Shown one piece after another: positions 16,791-25,452 of a stretch of 64,000 bases of DNA (positions within the stretch are counted from its first letter, which is position 1; each line of letters begins with the position of its first letter). The notes under the pieces were generated by a model. That model was not told where the DNA came from. It searched no databases and saw nothing but the letters and a program-made list of their open reading frames with translations. The position numbers and the translations under genes were made by a program. Source of the DNA: Bin87 sp034423575 (GTDB lineage Bacteria; Chloroflexota; Dehalococcoidia; Lucifugimonadales; UBA3495); NCBI GenBank assembly GCA_034423575.1, contig DAOUIF010000050.1, positions 4,842-68,841 on the forward strand. The letters are read 5' to 3'.

Positions 16791-17279
16791 ATGAACAAGA
16801 TCATCATAATCGGCAACCTGGGTCGGGACCCTGAGATGCGATACTCCGCGTCCGGCACTCCGATGACCTCCTTCAGCATCGCCAGCAACCGCCGTTACAC
16901 TACAGCAGCAGGAGAACAACGCGAAGAAACCGAATGGTTCAACTGCACTGCCTTCGGCCGCTTGGCAGACACATGCAACCAATTCCTCGCCCGGGGCCGA
17001 CAAGTCTACGTCGAAGGGCGGCTCAGTTCGCGTCAGTACAATCGCCAAGATGGAACTCCCGGGTTTTCACTTGACGTCATGGTTACCGAGATGCAAATGC
17101 TTGGTCGTCGTGACGACATGGACGGCGGCGGGTACAGCGGACAGTCCGACCGCGGCTACGCTAGCCGAAGCGACAGCGGCGAGTACGGTGACCAGCGCGG
17201 CGGTTACGACGACCGGCGCGGGGCCGGCTATGGAGCCAGCGGCGGTGACTCGATGGACGTCGATGACCTGCCCTTCTGA
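16791..17279 (+). CDS. ssb: single-stranded DNA-binding protein
   Basis: A 162-residue SSB that coats single-stranded DNA and recruits repair and replication proteins. It has the OB-fold core with NKIIIIGNLGRDPEMRY at the start, WFNCTAFGRLAD, and GRQVYVEGRLSSRQY, then a Gly/Arg/Asp/Tyr-rich linker and the conserved acidic tip DVDDLPF used to bind partner proteins. The start is 6 bases after rpsF and the gene lies before rpsR, the usual arrangement. Confidence 0.96.
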   Translation: MNKIIIIGNLGRDPEMRYSASGTPMTSFSIASNRRYTTAAGEQREETEWFNCTAFGRLADTCNQFLARGRQVYVEGRLSSRQYNRQDGTPGFSLDVMVTEMQMLGRRDDMDGGGYSGQSDRGYASRSDSGEYGDQRGGYDDRRGAGYGASGGDSMDVDDLPF

Positions 17280-17323
17280 AGACGCTACCAACTGAACTCC
17301 CGACACCGGAGGAACTTCCAGCA

Positions 17324-17770
17324 ATGACTACCCCAGCATCCGCACCTTCGAGCCCCCCCGCCAGCACGGCTCCATCCGCTCCGGCCGGAGGCCCTCCAGC
17401 CGGCGGACCGCCTCCAGGTGGGCCGGGTGGCCGGCCAGGCGGTGGACCGGGCGGACGGCCGGGAGGCCCGGGAGGACGACCGCCGGGCCGGGGCGGGCCG
17501 CGCGGCGGAGGTCGCGGCGGGCGACGGTACGGGCCTCGCCGGCGAGTGTGCGCCTTCACGGTTGAGGGCGTCACGCCCGACTACAAGGACGTGGATCGGC
17601 TGCGGCGGTACATTTCGGAGCAGGGGAAGATCGAGCCCACACGCAAGACCGGCACCTCTGCGAAGAACCAGCGGCTGCTGGCCCAAGCCATCAAGCGCGC
17701 CCGCTACCTCGCTCTGCTGCCCTACGCGCCCGAACACAGTATCAACGTCGGAATGCGTTCGGGTCGCTAA
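17324..17770 (+). CDS. rpsR: 30S ribosomal protein S18 with Pro/Gly/Arg-rich extension
   Basis: Ribosomal protein S18, partner of S6 on the 30S platform. The core occupies residues ~70-148 (RRVCAFTVEGV, LRRYISEQGKIEPTRKTG, AQAIKRARYLALLPY). Ahead of it is a 70-residue low-complexity segment, first Ser/Ala/Pro-rich, then repeats of Gly-Gly-Arg-Pro-Gly type. Normal S18 is ~75-90 residues. ATG 17324 has GGAGG about 12 bases upstream. The extension mirrors the long tail of S6 in the same operon. Codon use in the extension is extremely GC-rich. Confidence 0.93.
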   Translation: MTTPASAPSSPPASTAPSAPAGGPPAGGPPPGGPGGRPGGGPGGRPGGPGGRPPGRGGPRGGGRGGRRYGPRRRVCAFTVEGVTPDYKDVDRLRRYISEQGKIEPTRKTGTSAKNQRLLAQAIKRARYLALLPYAPEHSINVGMRSGR

Positions 17771-17784
17771 TCGGCCCACCCCAT

Positions 17785-18990
17785 ATGCTGAACCTTTCGC
17801 TGCCCTGGAAACGCAGCGCCGAAGAGGCAGAGGAGGCTCCGGAACAGCTTGGCAGGCGGCGTCCTTCGAGAAATGCAGCCGGCCGAAGTCGCCGGTTGGG
17901 AACGACCGGCACCGATGCCGCGCAGGCTGCGCGCACTCGTCGTCGGCTGGAATCCCGCCGCCAACGCATCGCGATCGTCGTCGGAGCCGTGCTGATCCTG
18001 GTCATCGTGGGCGTGGTGCTGGCGGGCGTGTACCAGCAGTTCATCCTGCCGCCGCGCGTGATGGCGGGCGAGGTCAGAGGGGTGCGGTTCTCCATGGGCG
18101 ACCTCGTCGAACGCATCCGCGTCCTTCAGGGCATCAACCGTTACCAGGGTGGACAGGTTGATTTCAGCCGGATACCGTTCCAACTGCTCACCGACCTGCT
18201 GCACGCGGAGATACTGCGCCAGGCGGCGCCCGGCCTCGGCATCAACGTCACCGACTCGCAGATCGACGACGCGATCCGGGATCAATTCCGACCCGAGCCT
18301 GGGCCTGGCCAGGATGCCGACGACCCGCAACTGGCTGCACAGCTGGACGCGGAGTTTGACAACATCTACAAGAACTTCCTGACCCAGGTGAACCTGACCG
18401 ATGGCGCCTACCGCCGGATGATGGAGGAACGTCTACACCAGAGCACGCTGTTCGGAATCATGCTGGCATCCCTGCCGGAGGAGGCGCCCCAGATTGAACT
18501 GCAGGCCATCGCGATGAGCCTGAACTCCAACGCTTCTCCGGAGGCGGTGCGCGAACGCCTGATGCTGGGTCAGGATTTCGGATCCGTGTCCCGGGAAATC
18601 ACCGGATCGGACGGCTACATCGGCTGGGTGCCGGAAGGAGCGTTTCCAGAGTTCGACAGTTACCTGTTCGGAGAGACCGAAGTCGCTGAAGACGGGACCA
18701 CAACGCGCAAACCGGCCTCGCTGGAACCCGGCGAGATATCCACCCCGATATACGAGGGCGAAACGATTTTCATCATCCAGGCCATCGGGGAGCCGGAGAC
18801 GCGAGAGGTAGAAACGCAAATGCTTTTCCAAATGGCCGGCGCCCGGGTCGAGGAATGGAAAGACGAGCAGTTGGCGCGCGGGTCTGAGGAAGGCTGGGTA
18901 AAGATCAACTTCGACAGCAACCGCTACGCCTGGGTGACCGACCAGGTACGGCTGACCGCGCCGCGGGTCACCCCACAGCCCCAGCAGTAG
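17785..18990 (+). CDS. membrane-anchored SurA/PrsA-like parvulin foldase
   Basis: A 401-residue protein with an Arg-rich cytoplasmic head (residues 1-60), one membrane helix at ~61-83, and an outer region resembling SurA_N plus a parvulin-type peptidyl-prolyl isomerase domain. The C-terminal domain shows the parvulin layout (LQAIAMSLN, a GQDFGSVSREI segment, DGYIGWVPEGAFPEFD, LEPGEISTPIY, TIFIIQAIG), though the catalytic His and Cys positions are not clear. It would help fold exported proteins at the outer face of the membrane. It starts 14 bases after rpsR, so it may share that transcript. Confidence 0.82.
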   Translation: MLNLSLPWKRSAEEAEEAPEQLGRRRPSRNAAGRSRRLGTTGTDAAQAARTRRRLESRRQRIAIVVGAVLILVIVGVVLAGVYQQFILPPRVMAGEVRGVRFSMGDLVERIRVLQGINRYQGGQVDFSRIPFQLLTDLLHAEILRQAAPGLGINVTDSQIDDAIRDQFRPEPGPGQDADDPQLAAQLDAEFDNIYKNFLTQVNLTDGAYRRMMEERLHQSTLFGIMLASLPEEAPQIELQAIAMSLNSNASPEAVRERLMLGQDFGSVSREITGSDGYIGWVPEGAFPEFDSYLFGETEVAEDGTTTRKPASLEPGEISTPIYEGETIFIIQAIGEPETREVETQMLFQMAGARVEEWKDEQLARGSEEGWVKINFDSNRYAWVTDQVRLTAPRVTPQPQQ

Positions 18991-19083
18991 GGCCCGCGAG
19001 GGTTTCAGGACGTTCACTGACGGTTACAGCGCCCTGCTGAGTTATCACCAAAGGCCAAGCGCACCACACCGCAACACCAGCAG

Positions 19084-20403
19084 ATGCCCGCCGCTACGGA
19101 TTCAATCAACATCGGCCTGATGGGACTCGGGACCGTCGGAGGCGGCGTCGCTGCTGCGCTGTCGGGCAACGCGGATGAGATCCGCCGGAAGACCGGCCGC
19201 ACAGTGCGTTTGCGGCGAGCCCTGGTTCGCGACGCGACGAAAAGCCGCGAGCCGTCGCCGCCACCGGGCGTGTTGACGACGAATCCGGAGGACATTCTCG
19301 CCGACCCGGAGATCCACGTAGTCGTTGAAGTGATGGGCGGCGACACGCCGGCCGGCGACTACTTGGAACGCGCCCTGGCTGGTGGGAAGCACGTCGTCAC
19401 CGCCAACAAGGAAGTGATGGCCCGTCGCGGGGCATCGCTTCTTGCGCTGGCGCAGTCCCAGAGCGTCAATCTGCTGTTCGAGGCGTCTGCCGGCGGTGGT
19501 ATTCCCATTGTCGGCTGCTTGATGACACAACTGTTGGCCAACGACATTCGCTCGATCCGCTCCATCATCAACGGAACCACCAATTACATCCTGACCCGGA
19601 TGGCGCGCAGCCAGACGCCGTTTGCCGACGCGTTGGCCGAGGCCCAGGGCCGGGGTTACGCCGAGGCGGATCCGACCAATGACGTCGAAGGCATCGACGC
19701 GGCGTACAAGCTGTCGGTGCTGGGCAGCCTGGCTTTCCACCGATCGATACCCCACGGGGCGATACACACTGAAGGCATCAGTCGCCTCGGCCCCGAAGAT
19801 TTCCGGTATGCGGCCGAACTGGGTTACGCCATCAAATCCCTGGCGATAGCGCAGGCGGGACCGGACGGCGCCATCCAGGCCCGAGTTCATCCCGCCCTGG
19901 TTCCCGAAGACCATCTGCTGGCCAAGGTCGACGGCGTGTATAATGCCGTAGAAGTGACCGGCGACCTGTGTGGCCAGATCATCCTGCACGGCCAGGGGGC
20001 CGGCCGCGACGCCACTACCAGCGCGGTGATGGGCGACATCCTGAACGTGGTCAGGTTCATCGACAGCGCCGGCGCTCCGCCGCTACTTCCGGTTTCCAAC
20101 GGGCGAGACCAGCAACCCGGGGACACCATCCGACCCATCGACGAACTCTCGAGCGCGTACTACATGCGACTCACCTGCGCGGACCAGGCCGGCGTACTGG
20201 CTCAGATTGCGCGGCTGCTGGGTGACGGCAACATCTCAATCGCCACCGTGATCCAGAAGGATACCGACCCGGGCAGTGGAACTGCCCAACTGGTCATCAC
20301 CACCTATCCCTCACGGGAGGCCGACGTGCAGACCGCGCTGGCGGGCGTAAAGCAGTTGGGCGTGGTGGTAAGCGTCGACAATCTGATCCGCATTGAACAG
20401 TAA
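19084..20403 (+). CDS. hom: homoserine dehydrogenase
   Basis: A 439-residue homoserine dehydrogenase that reduces aspartate semialdehyde to homoserine with NAD(P)H, the branch to threonine and methionine. The N-terminal nucleotide-binding GLMGLGTVGGGV, the KHVVTANKEVMARRG strand, the active-site GGGIPIVGC and NGTTNYILTRM, and YAEADPTNDVEGIDAAYKL are all present. The C-terminus has an ACT regulatory domain (YYMRLTCADQAGVLAQIARLL), normally the site of threonine feedback. Threonine synthase follows 83 bases downstream on the same strand, an expected pathway pair. Confidence 0.96.
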   Translation: MPAATDSINIGLMGLGTVGGGVAAALSGNADEIRRKTGRTVRLRRALVRDATKSREPSPPPGVLTTNPEDILADPEIHVVVEVMGGDTPAGDYLERALAGGKHVVTANKEVMARRGASLLALAQSQSVNLLFEASAGGGIPIVGCLMTQLLANDIRSIRSIINGTTNYILTRMARSQTPFADALAEAQGRGYAEADPTNDVEGIDAAYKLSVLGSLAFHRSIPHGAIHTEGISRLGPEDFRYAAELGYAIKSLAIAQAGPDGAIQARVHPALVPEDHLLAKVDGVYNAVEVTGDLCGQIILHGQGAGRDATTSAVMGDILNVVRFIDSAGAPPLLPVSNGRDQQPGDTIRPIDELSSAYYMRLTCADQAGVLAQIARLLGDGNISIATVIQKDTDPGSGTAQLVITTYPSREADVQTALAGVKQLGVVVSVDNLIRIEQ

Positions 20404-20486
20404 ACCGACCGCAGCCAACTAACCCGACGCATCGATCCCAGTAACCAGGCGAAACCGTGGCACCACCCTGCCAAACCCGGTAGAAA

Positions 20487-21554
20487 ATGGGCGAAGGCGT
20501 ATTACGACAGTACCGGGACCTACTGCCGGTCAATGAAGAGACACCCATCTTCTCGATGGGCGAGGGCGACACGCCGTTGGTGCGCTCCCGGCAACTTGGT
20601 CCCGAGTTGGGCTGCACGAACCTGTACTTCAAGCTGGAAGGCTGCAACCCTACCGGCTCATTCAAGGACCGGGGGATGGTGGTGGCCATGGCCAAAGCGC
20701 TGGAGGAAGGGAGCGTCGGCGTGATGTGCGCCTCTACGGGCAACACCAGCGCGTCGGCGGCAGCCTACGCCGCCTACTGCAACCTGCCCGCGTGGGTCCT
20801 GATACCCAAGGGCGAGGTGGCATTGGGCAAACTGGCGCAGGCCATGGCGTACGGCGCGAGAATCCTGCTGGTAGATGGAAATTTCGACGCGGCCCTGGCG
20901 CTGGTCCGTGAGTTCACGAAGACCAACCCCATAACGCTGGTAAATTCCGTGAACCAACACCGCATTGAGGGGCAGAAGACCGCGGCCTTCGAGATTTCCG
21001 ATGTTCTGGAAGAGGCGCCGGACTACCTTTTCATCCCCGTGGGAAACGCGGGCAATATCACTGCGTACTGGCGTGGGTTCGTCGAGTACCACCAGTTGGG
21101 GCGCAACGAGGTCCTGCCCAAGATGATGGGTTTCCAGGCGGAAGGCGCGGCGCCGATAGTTCGTGGGGAGCCGGTCCCCTTCCCACAGACCATCGCTTCG
21201 GCCATACGCATTGGGAACCCGGCAAGCTGGAAGTTCGCAGAACGCGCGCGGGACCAGTCGGGCGGAGTCATCGACGCGGTGAGCGACGATGAGATCCTGG
21301 AGGCTTACCGTCTGCTGGCGTCGCGAGAAGGGATCTTCGGGGAGCCGGCCTCGGCGGCTTCAGTGGCCGGCCTGATCAAGATGCAGCGAAACGGACTTGA
21401 TCTGACGGGCAAGCGGGTGGTGTGTATCATAACGGGAAGTGGGCTCAAGGATCCGGACATGGCGGTCAGCAGCGCGCAGGCTGACACCGTGGAAGTCAAG
21501 CCCAACCTCGAGGCCATCGAAAACGCAATCATGGAGGCTCTGCCCGCCAGATGA
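20487..21554 (+). CDS. thrC: threonine synthase
   Basis: A 355-residue PLP enzyme that converts O-phosphohomoserine to threonine. The PLP lysine is Lys60 in NPTGSFKDRG; the SMGEGDTPLV start, the CASTGNTSASAAAYAAY phosphate loop, and the C-terminal GEPASAASVAG region mark the short bacterial thrC class. The ATG is at 20487, and the stop overlaps folE by four bases (ATGA), indicating translational coupling to folate or pterin synthesis. No frameshift or oddity seen. Confidence 0.96.
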   Translation: MGEGVLRQYRDLLPVNEETPIFSMGEGDTPLVRSRQLGPELGCTNLYFKLEGCNPTGSFKDRGMVVAMAKALEEGSVGVMCASTGNTSASAAAYAAYCNLPAWVLIPKGEVALGKLAQAMAYGARILLVDGNFDAALALVREFTKTNPITLVNSVNQHRIEGQKTAAFEISDVLEEAPDYLFIPVGNAGNITAYWRGFVEYHQLGRNEVLPKMMGFQAEGAAPIVRGEPVPFPQTIASAIRIGNPASWKFAERARDQSGGVIDAVSDDEILEAYRLLASREGIFGEPASAASVAGLIKMQRNGLDLTGKRVVCIITGSGLKDPDMAVSSAQADTVEVKPNLEAIENAIMEALPAR

Positions 21555-22153
21555 GCGTTGCCGGACCCAAAATGAACCTGGCCGCCATCGAGGTCGCGGT
21601 AGGCACCATTCTCAAGTACATCGACGAGGACAGCGGGCGCGAGGGTCTCTGGCGGACCCCAGAGCGGGTCGCGGAAATGTACGCCGAGTTGTTCTCCGGG
21701 GTGGGAACGGATCCCGCGGCAGAAATCGACGCGATGTTTTCCGAAGACGTGACCCACGACCCGGTGGTGGTGGCGGACCTGCCTTTCTACACCATGTGCG
21801 AGCACCATCTGCTGCCATTTTTTGGAAAGGCCAGCCTGGTGTACATACCTGACCGGCACATCGCGGGGATCAGTAAGATCGCCCGGGCGCTGGAAAACAC
21901 CGCACGAAGATTGCAGGTGCAGGAGCGCCTCACCGCCCAACTGGCGGACGCGGTTTTGACGCGGGTGCAGCCCCTGGCCGTGGCCTGCCGCGTCGAGGCA
22001 GAGCACCTGTGCATGTCGATGCGCGGGATCCAAAAACCGGGCCATCGCGTGGTGACCACGGCAGTTCGGCAACGTCAAGGGAGCGGCGATAATGGGGCCG
22101 CACCGTGGTATTCCGCAACCGAATTGCTGAGCCTGATGGACCGCCCAGCGTAA
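21551..22153 (+). CDS. folE: GTP cyclohydrolase I
   Basis: A 200-residue type I GTP cyclohydrolase that converts GTP to dihydroneopterin triphosphate, the first step of tetrahydrofolate synthesis. Zinc ligands are Cys83 and His86 in TMCEHHLLPF and Cys154 in EHLCMSMRG. REGLWRTPERVAEMY and GKASLVYIPD are family strings, and length is typical. The start overlaps the thrC stop (ATGA), and a FemAB/GNAT-like gene follows after 14 bases. The C-terminus is slightly extended. Confidence 0.96.
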   Translation: MSVAGPKMNLAAIEVAVGTILKYIDEDSGREGLWRTPERVAEMYAELFSGVGTDPAAEIDAMFSEDVTHDPVVVADLPFYTMCEHHLLPFFGKASLVYIPDRHIAGISKIARALENTARRLQVQERLTAQLADAVLTRVQPLAVACRVEAEHLCMSMRGIQKPGHRVVTTAVRQRQGSGDNGAAPWYSATELLSLMDRPA

Positions 22154-22167
22154 GCGACAGGCCTCTC

Positions 22168-23184
22168 ATGACTACGGTCCAACCAGTAACCCCAATCACC
22201 TCCTTTGAGGAAGTCCGGCAGCAATGGGAGGAACTCCTTGGCCGGTCGGTGGTGAACAACCTGTACATCACGCCCACCTGGCAGGAGCTGTGGTGGAGCG
22301 CTTTCCAAAACGGCCGCTCGCTGGCTGGGTTCTACCTCACCGATGCCTCAGGTCGATTGACCGCCCTGGCGTCGCTGTCGCGCTGCGGCGACAATTTTTC
22401 TTTTGTCGGCAACAGCGACACCTTTGACTACAACGATTTCGTCATCGCCCGGGGCGCCGAGCGGGCATTTTTTCCCGCCCTGCTGGATACCATCGACGCC
22501 GGAGGCGGCCAGCAACTGGACCTTTATTCAGTGGGTCAAGACTCGCCGACGCTGGCCATGCTGCCGGAGCTTGCGAGGGAACGCGGGTATTCAGTGGATA
22601 TCGCCGAAGAAGACGTCGCGCCTCGCATCGACCTGCCGCCGTCGTGGGACGATTACCTGGCCGGGTTGAGCAAAAAAGACCGGCATGAATTGCGTCGAAA
22701 ATTGCGCCGGCTTGAAGGTCACGAGAACTGGCGTTGGTTCTGCGTTTCGGACCCAGGGGAGGCCAGCGACCGCGCGGACACGTTCCTGGCCCTGATGAGA
22801 AACAGCGACCCGGCCAAGGCCGAGTTTCTGACTGAAGACCGCGAAGATTTTTTCCGCAAGCTGATCGCCACCACGGCGGCCCAAGGAGTGCTGCGGCTCT
22901 TCTTCATGGAAATGGACGGCAAGCCGGTGGCCGCCTCGCTGTGCCTGGATTACGACGGCGTACGGATGCTGTACAACAGCGGCCACGACACGGAATACCG
23001 CTACTACAGTGTTGGGCTACTGCTTCACGCGCTGTCGCTGCGCGACGCCCTGGAACGGGGGTATCGATACTTCGATTTCCTCCGGGGAAACGAATCCTAC
23101 AAGTATCGGCTGGGCGGACGTGATCATCATCTATACCGGATAACCCTCCAACGTTCCGATTCGCGGGAAACGAGCGGCGGATGA
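22168..23184 (+). CDS. GNAT/FemAB-like N-acyltransferase (BcsL/CelD family)
   Basis: A 338-residue acyltransferase of the double-GNAT FemAB/CelD (Acetyltransf_6) type. Evidence is the FYLTDASGRLTALASL region in the first half and the typical second-half core: LSKKDRHELRRKLRRLE, LRLFFMEMDGKPVAASLCLDY, YNSGHDTEYRYYSVGLLLHA and the RGYRYFDFLRGNESYKYRLGG end. Family members transfer acyl or aminoacyl groups to cell-wall or polysaccharide amines. I set the start at ATG 22168 after folE; the longer frame overlaps folE. It is followed by an MshA-like glycosyltransferase, which suggests envelope or small-thiol chemistry (inferred). Confidence 0.82.
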   Translation: MTTVQPVTPITSFEEVRQQWEELLGRSVVNNLYITPTWQELWWSAFQNGRSLAGFYLTDASGRLTALASLSRCGDNFSFVGNSDTFDYNDFVIARGAERAFFPALLDTIDAGGGQQLDLYSVGQDSPTLAMLPELARERGYSVDIAEEDVAPRIDLPPSWDDYLAGLSKKDRHELRRKLRRLEGHENWRWFCVSDPGEASDRADTFLALMRNSDPAKAEFLTEDREDFFRKLIATTAAQGVLRLFFMEMDGKPVAASLCLDYDGVRMLYNSGHDTEYRYYSVGLLLHALSLRDALERGYRYFDFLRGNESYKYRLGGRDHHLYRITLQRSDSRETSGG

Positions 23185-23208
23185 CGAAACGGATAAGAAA
23201 CACCTCAT

Positions 23209-23217
23209 TGTTACAAT
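23209..23217 (+). promoter_or_regulatory. extended -10 promoter before the glycosyltransferase
   Basis: TGT (23209-23211) precedes TACAAT (23212-23217, five of six matches to TATAAT). No convincing -35 is present. A start near 23224 would give a 55-base leader containing the hairpin listed next. Confidence 0.4.
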
Positions 23218-23231
23218 TCGAAACATCCCGA

Positions 23232-23275
23232 CCGCTCATTTCAGGTTCGCCTCCAGACCGTCATAGCGGCTTTTT
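23232..23275 (+). terminator. leader hairpin with T-tract (possible attenuator)
   Basis: CCGCT (23232-23236) pairs with AGCGG (23265-23269), enclosing a short AGG-TTCG-CCT mini-hairpin, and a CTTTTT run follows at 23270-23275. The outer stem is only five base pairs with a long loop, so the structure is weak. It ends four bases before the TTG start of the glycosyltransferase, which has no Shine-Dalgarno sequence. It could be a terminator for the upstream operon or an attenuator in the leader. Confidence 0.35.
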
Positions 23276-23278
23276 GCC

Positions 23279-24517
23279 TTGATATCCGACTGTACATCCC
23301 GGGTCGCGCTGATCTCCTACCACACCTGCCCACTGGCTGCGCCGGGGCAGGGGAAGGCAGGAGGCATGAACGTGCACGTACGCGAGCTGGCCCGGGCGAT
23401 GGGGAACCTGGGTGTGGCGGTGGATGTGTTCACGCGGGAGCACGATTACCGTTGCGACGGCAACGATGCGCGCTGCGACGGAGTCACCTACGTCCACGTG
23501 CCGGCCGGGCCAGCAGATGCCCCGCTGGCTGATTTGCCCAACTACCTGGACGACTTCGTCGCTGGAGTTGACGCTTACAGGCAACGAAACAACCTTCGTT
23601 ACCGGGCGATCCATTCACACTACTGGCTGAGCGGCTGGGCCGGAACCCGTCTGGCCGCCGCATCAGGTACGCCACAGGTGGTGACCTTCCACACTCTTTC
23701 GCGCATCAAGATGCAGTCGCGGTCCGGGGAACAGGAACCGCCGGTGCGCCAGCAGACCGAAGAGCAGATCATCGCCGACGCCGATTGCGTGGTGGCGTTT
23801 AGCCCGCACGAGCGGGACGCCATGGTGAAGCTGTATGGAGCAGATAGAAACCGCGTTGAGCTGATACCGTGCGGGGTAGATCTGAGCCGGTTCCGGCCCA
23901 TTGGCCGAACTGCGGCGCGGCGGGAACTTGGCTTGAACGGCCACAAAGTCATGCTCTATGTGGGCCGTATCGAGCCGTTGAAGGGCGCGGACCTGCTGCT
24001 GCACGCCGCAGCTTCACTGGAGTCGGAAGAGGGCGTCCAGGTGCTCGTAGTCGGGTCCGATGCGGAGGGCAGCGGCGAGATGGAGCGGCTGCACCAACTT
24101 TCCGACGAGCTGCAATTGGGAGACGCCGTAGAGTTCGTGGGCCGCGTGTCCCAGGATCGGTTGGCCCTTTACTATTCCGCGGCGGACGTGTGCGTGGTGC
24201 CATCTTTTTACGAGAGTTTCGGCCTGGCCGCGCTGGAGAGCATGGCCTGCGGGACTCCGGTGGTGGCCTCTCGCGTCGGCGGGCTTTCGACGATCGTGCA
24301 ACACGGCCGGACCGGTTACCTGAAGTCCTGGCGCTGTCCTGAGGCGTTCGCCCAATCATTGGAAATGATCATGGCCAACGAAGACCTGCGCGACAGCATG
24401 GGTCGGGCCGCTCGCAACCGCGCGGAAACCCTGAGTTGGGACCAGGTGGCGGGCCGTTTGCTGGCGCTTTACGCCCGCCTTGATTCGGCTGGCGCCGATT
24501 CGGGAACGGCCAGCTGA
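23279..24517 (+). CDS. MshA-like family 4 glycosyltransferase
   Basis: A 412-residue GT4 retaining glycosyltransferase. The N-terminus (SYHTCPLAAPGQGKAGGMNV) and HSHYWLSGWAG closely follow mycothiol MshA (inositol-phosphate N-acetylglucosaminyltransferase) and sucrose-phosphate-synthase-like enzymes. The C-terminal half has the nucleotide-sugar motifs VGRIEPLKGADLLL, FVGRVSQDRL and the E-x7-E acidic motif ESFGLAALESMACGTPVV. The start is TTG 23279, chosen because the first conserved strand begins nine residues later. The DUF502 gene overlaps its stop by one base. The acceptor sugar or lipid is unknown; wall glycan or a thiol cofactor are both possible. Confidence 0.85.
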   Translation: MISDCTSRVALISYHTCPLAAPGQGKAGGMNVHVRELARAMGNLGVAVDVFTREHDYRCDGNDARCDGVTYVHVPAGPADAPLADLPNYLDDFVAGVDAYRQRNNLRYRAIHSHYWLSGWAGTRLAAASGTPQVVTFHTLSRIKMQSRSGEQEPPVRQQTEEQIIADADCVVAFSPHERDAMVKLYGADRNRVELIPCGVDLSRFRPIGRTAARRELGLNGHKVMLYVGRIEPLKGADLLLHAAASLESEEGVQVLVVGSDAEGSGEMERLHQLSDELQLGDAVEFVGRVSQDRLALYYSAADVCVVPSFYESFGLAALESMACGTPVVASRVGGLSTIVQHGRTGYLKSWRCPEAFAQSLEMIMANEDLRDSMGRAARNRAETLSWDQVAGRLLALYARLDSAGADSGTAS

Positions 24518-25368
24518 TGCAGTCGGAGCGCCGCCGACTGGCGCCGAACGAATTCGGATTCCCGAATTACCCCGGGTACGGGGAGGGGAAACCGCGACGC
24601 CGCAGGCCGTTCGGGTCGGCGCTACGGCATCTGGAAGGGCGCATGGTCGCCGGCCTGCTGGTGTTCCTGCCGGTTTTGGTGACCTATTTCGTGTTCAAAT
24701 TTTTCTACGACGTGCTGGCTTCGCTGCTGGAGCCTTTCGTCCGCTGGCTGAACATTCCCAAGACAGGCGGATTCGACTGGACCGACCTAGTGGGGGTAGC
24801 CGCAGTGCTGGTGGTGATCTACATCGTCGGACTGCTCATCAGTTGGGCGGTGGCAAAGTTTTTGATCAACCAGATCCACGATCTGATCGGGCGGATTCCG
24901 GTAGTCGGCGCGGTGTACAACACGACGCGGGTGGGGATCGACTTTCTGTCCGACACCCAGCAACAGGAGTACCGGGGCGTGGTGCTCATGGAGTTCCCGC
25001 GTCTTGGAGTGTTGTCCATTGGGCTGATCACGTCGAACCTCGGCCAGCTGGATGGGGTAGAGGATTACCTGTCGATCTACGTGCCCACGACTCCGGTTCC
25101 GTCTTCCGGCTATCTGGTGGTGGCCGCCTCCAGCAAAGTGACGCCCACTGATATTACCGTAGACGAAGCCATGCGCATCATTATCTCGGGCGGTATCCTT
25201 GCCGGTGATATCATCGCTGGCCGGGTCTCACTCAATGGCGCCCAGCACCCAACACCCGATTTCCATTGGCTGTGGGGCAGTGACGCCACCGTCCACGCCG
25301 CGCCGCGGCCCTCCTGGCCCAGGCCGGTGCCGGACTCGATCCCGGTCCTTACGGAAATCCAGGACTAG
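24517..25368 (+). CDS. DUF502 membrane protein
   Basis: A 283-residue protein with an Arg-rich cytoplasmic start, two hydrophobic segments (about residues 43-65 and 89-112) and a soluble C-terminal part. The sequence from FLPVLVTYFVFKF through IPVVGAVYNTTRVGIDFL and GVVLMEFPRLGVLSIGLITS is the DUF502 signature. Function is unknown; plant homologues (LCV/COV) affect vesicle or cell-pattern traits. It overlaps the glycosyltransferase stop by one base (TGATG), showing translational coupling. Confidence 0.85.
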   Translation: MQSERRRLAPNEFGFPNYPGYGEGKPRRRRPFGSALRHLEGRMVAGLLVFLPVLVTYFVFKFFYDVLASLLEPFVRWLNIPKTGGFDWTDLVGVAAVLVVIYIVGLLISWAVAKFLINQIHDLIGRIPVVGAVYNTTRVGIDFLSDTQQQEYRGVVLMEFPRLGVLSIGLITSNLGQLDGVEDYLSIYVPTTPVPSSGYLVVAASSKVTPTDITVDEAMRIIISGGILAGDIIAGRVSLNGAQHPTPDFHWLWGSDATVHAAPRPSWPRPVPDSIPVLTEIQD

Positions 25369-25452
25369 CATTTTCTTCATTGCGCTGGTTCAAAAATTTC
25401 CCGCAGAATCCGTTTATCCTGTTGAACATTGCATCCCCGGAGGATTAGCCCC

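Noticed and set aside
17390..17530. possible tandem DNA repeat
   Set aside because: The repetition is explained by the Gly/Pro/Arg-rich coding extension of S18, not by an independent repeat.
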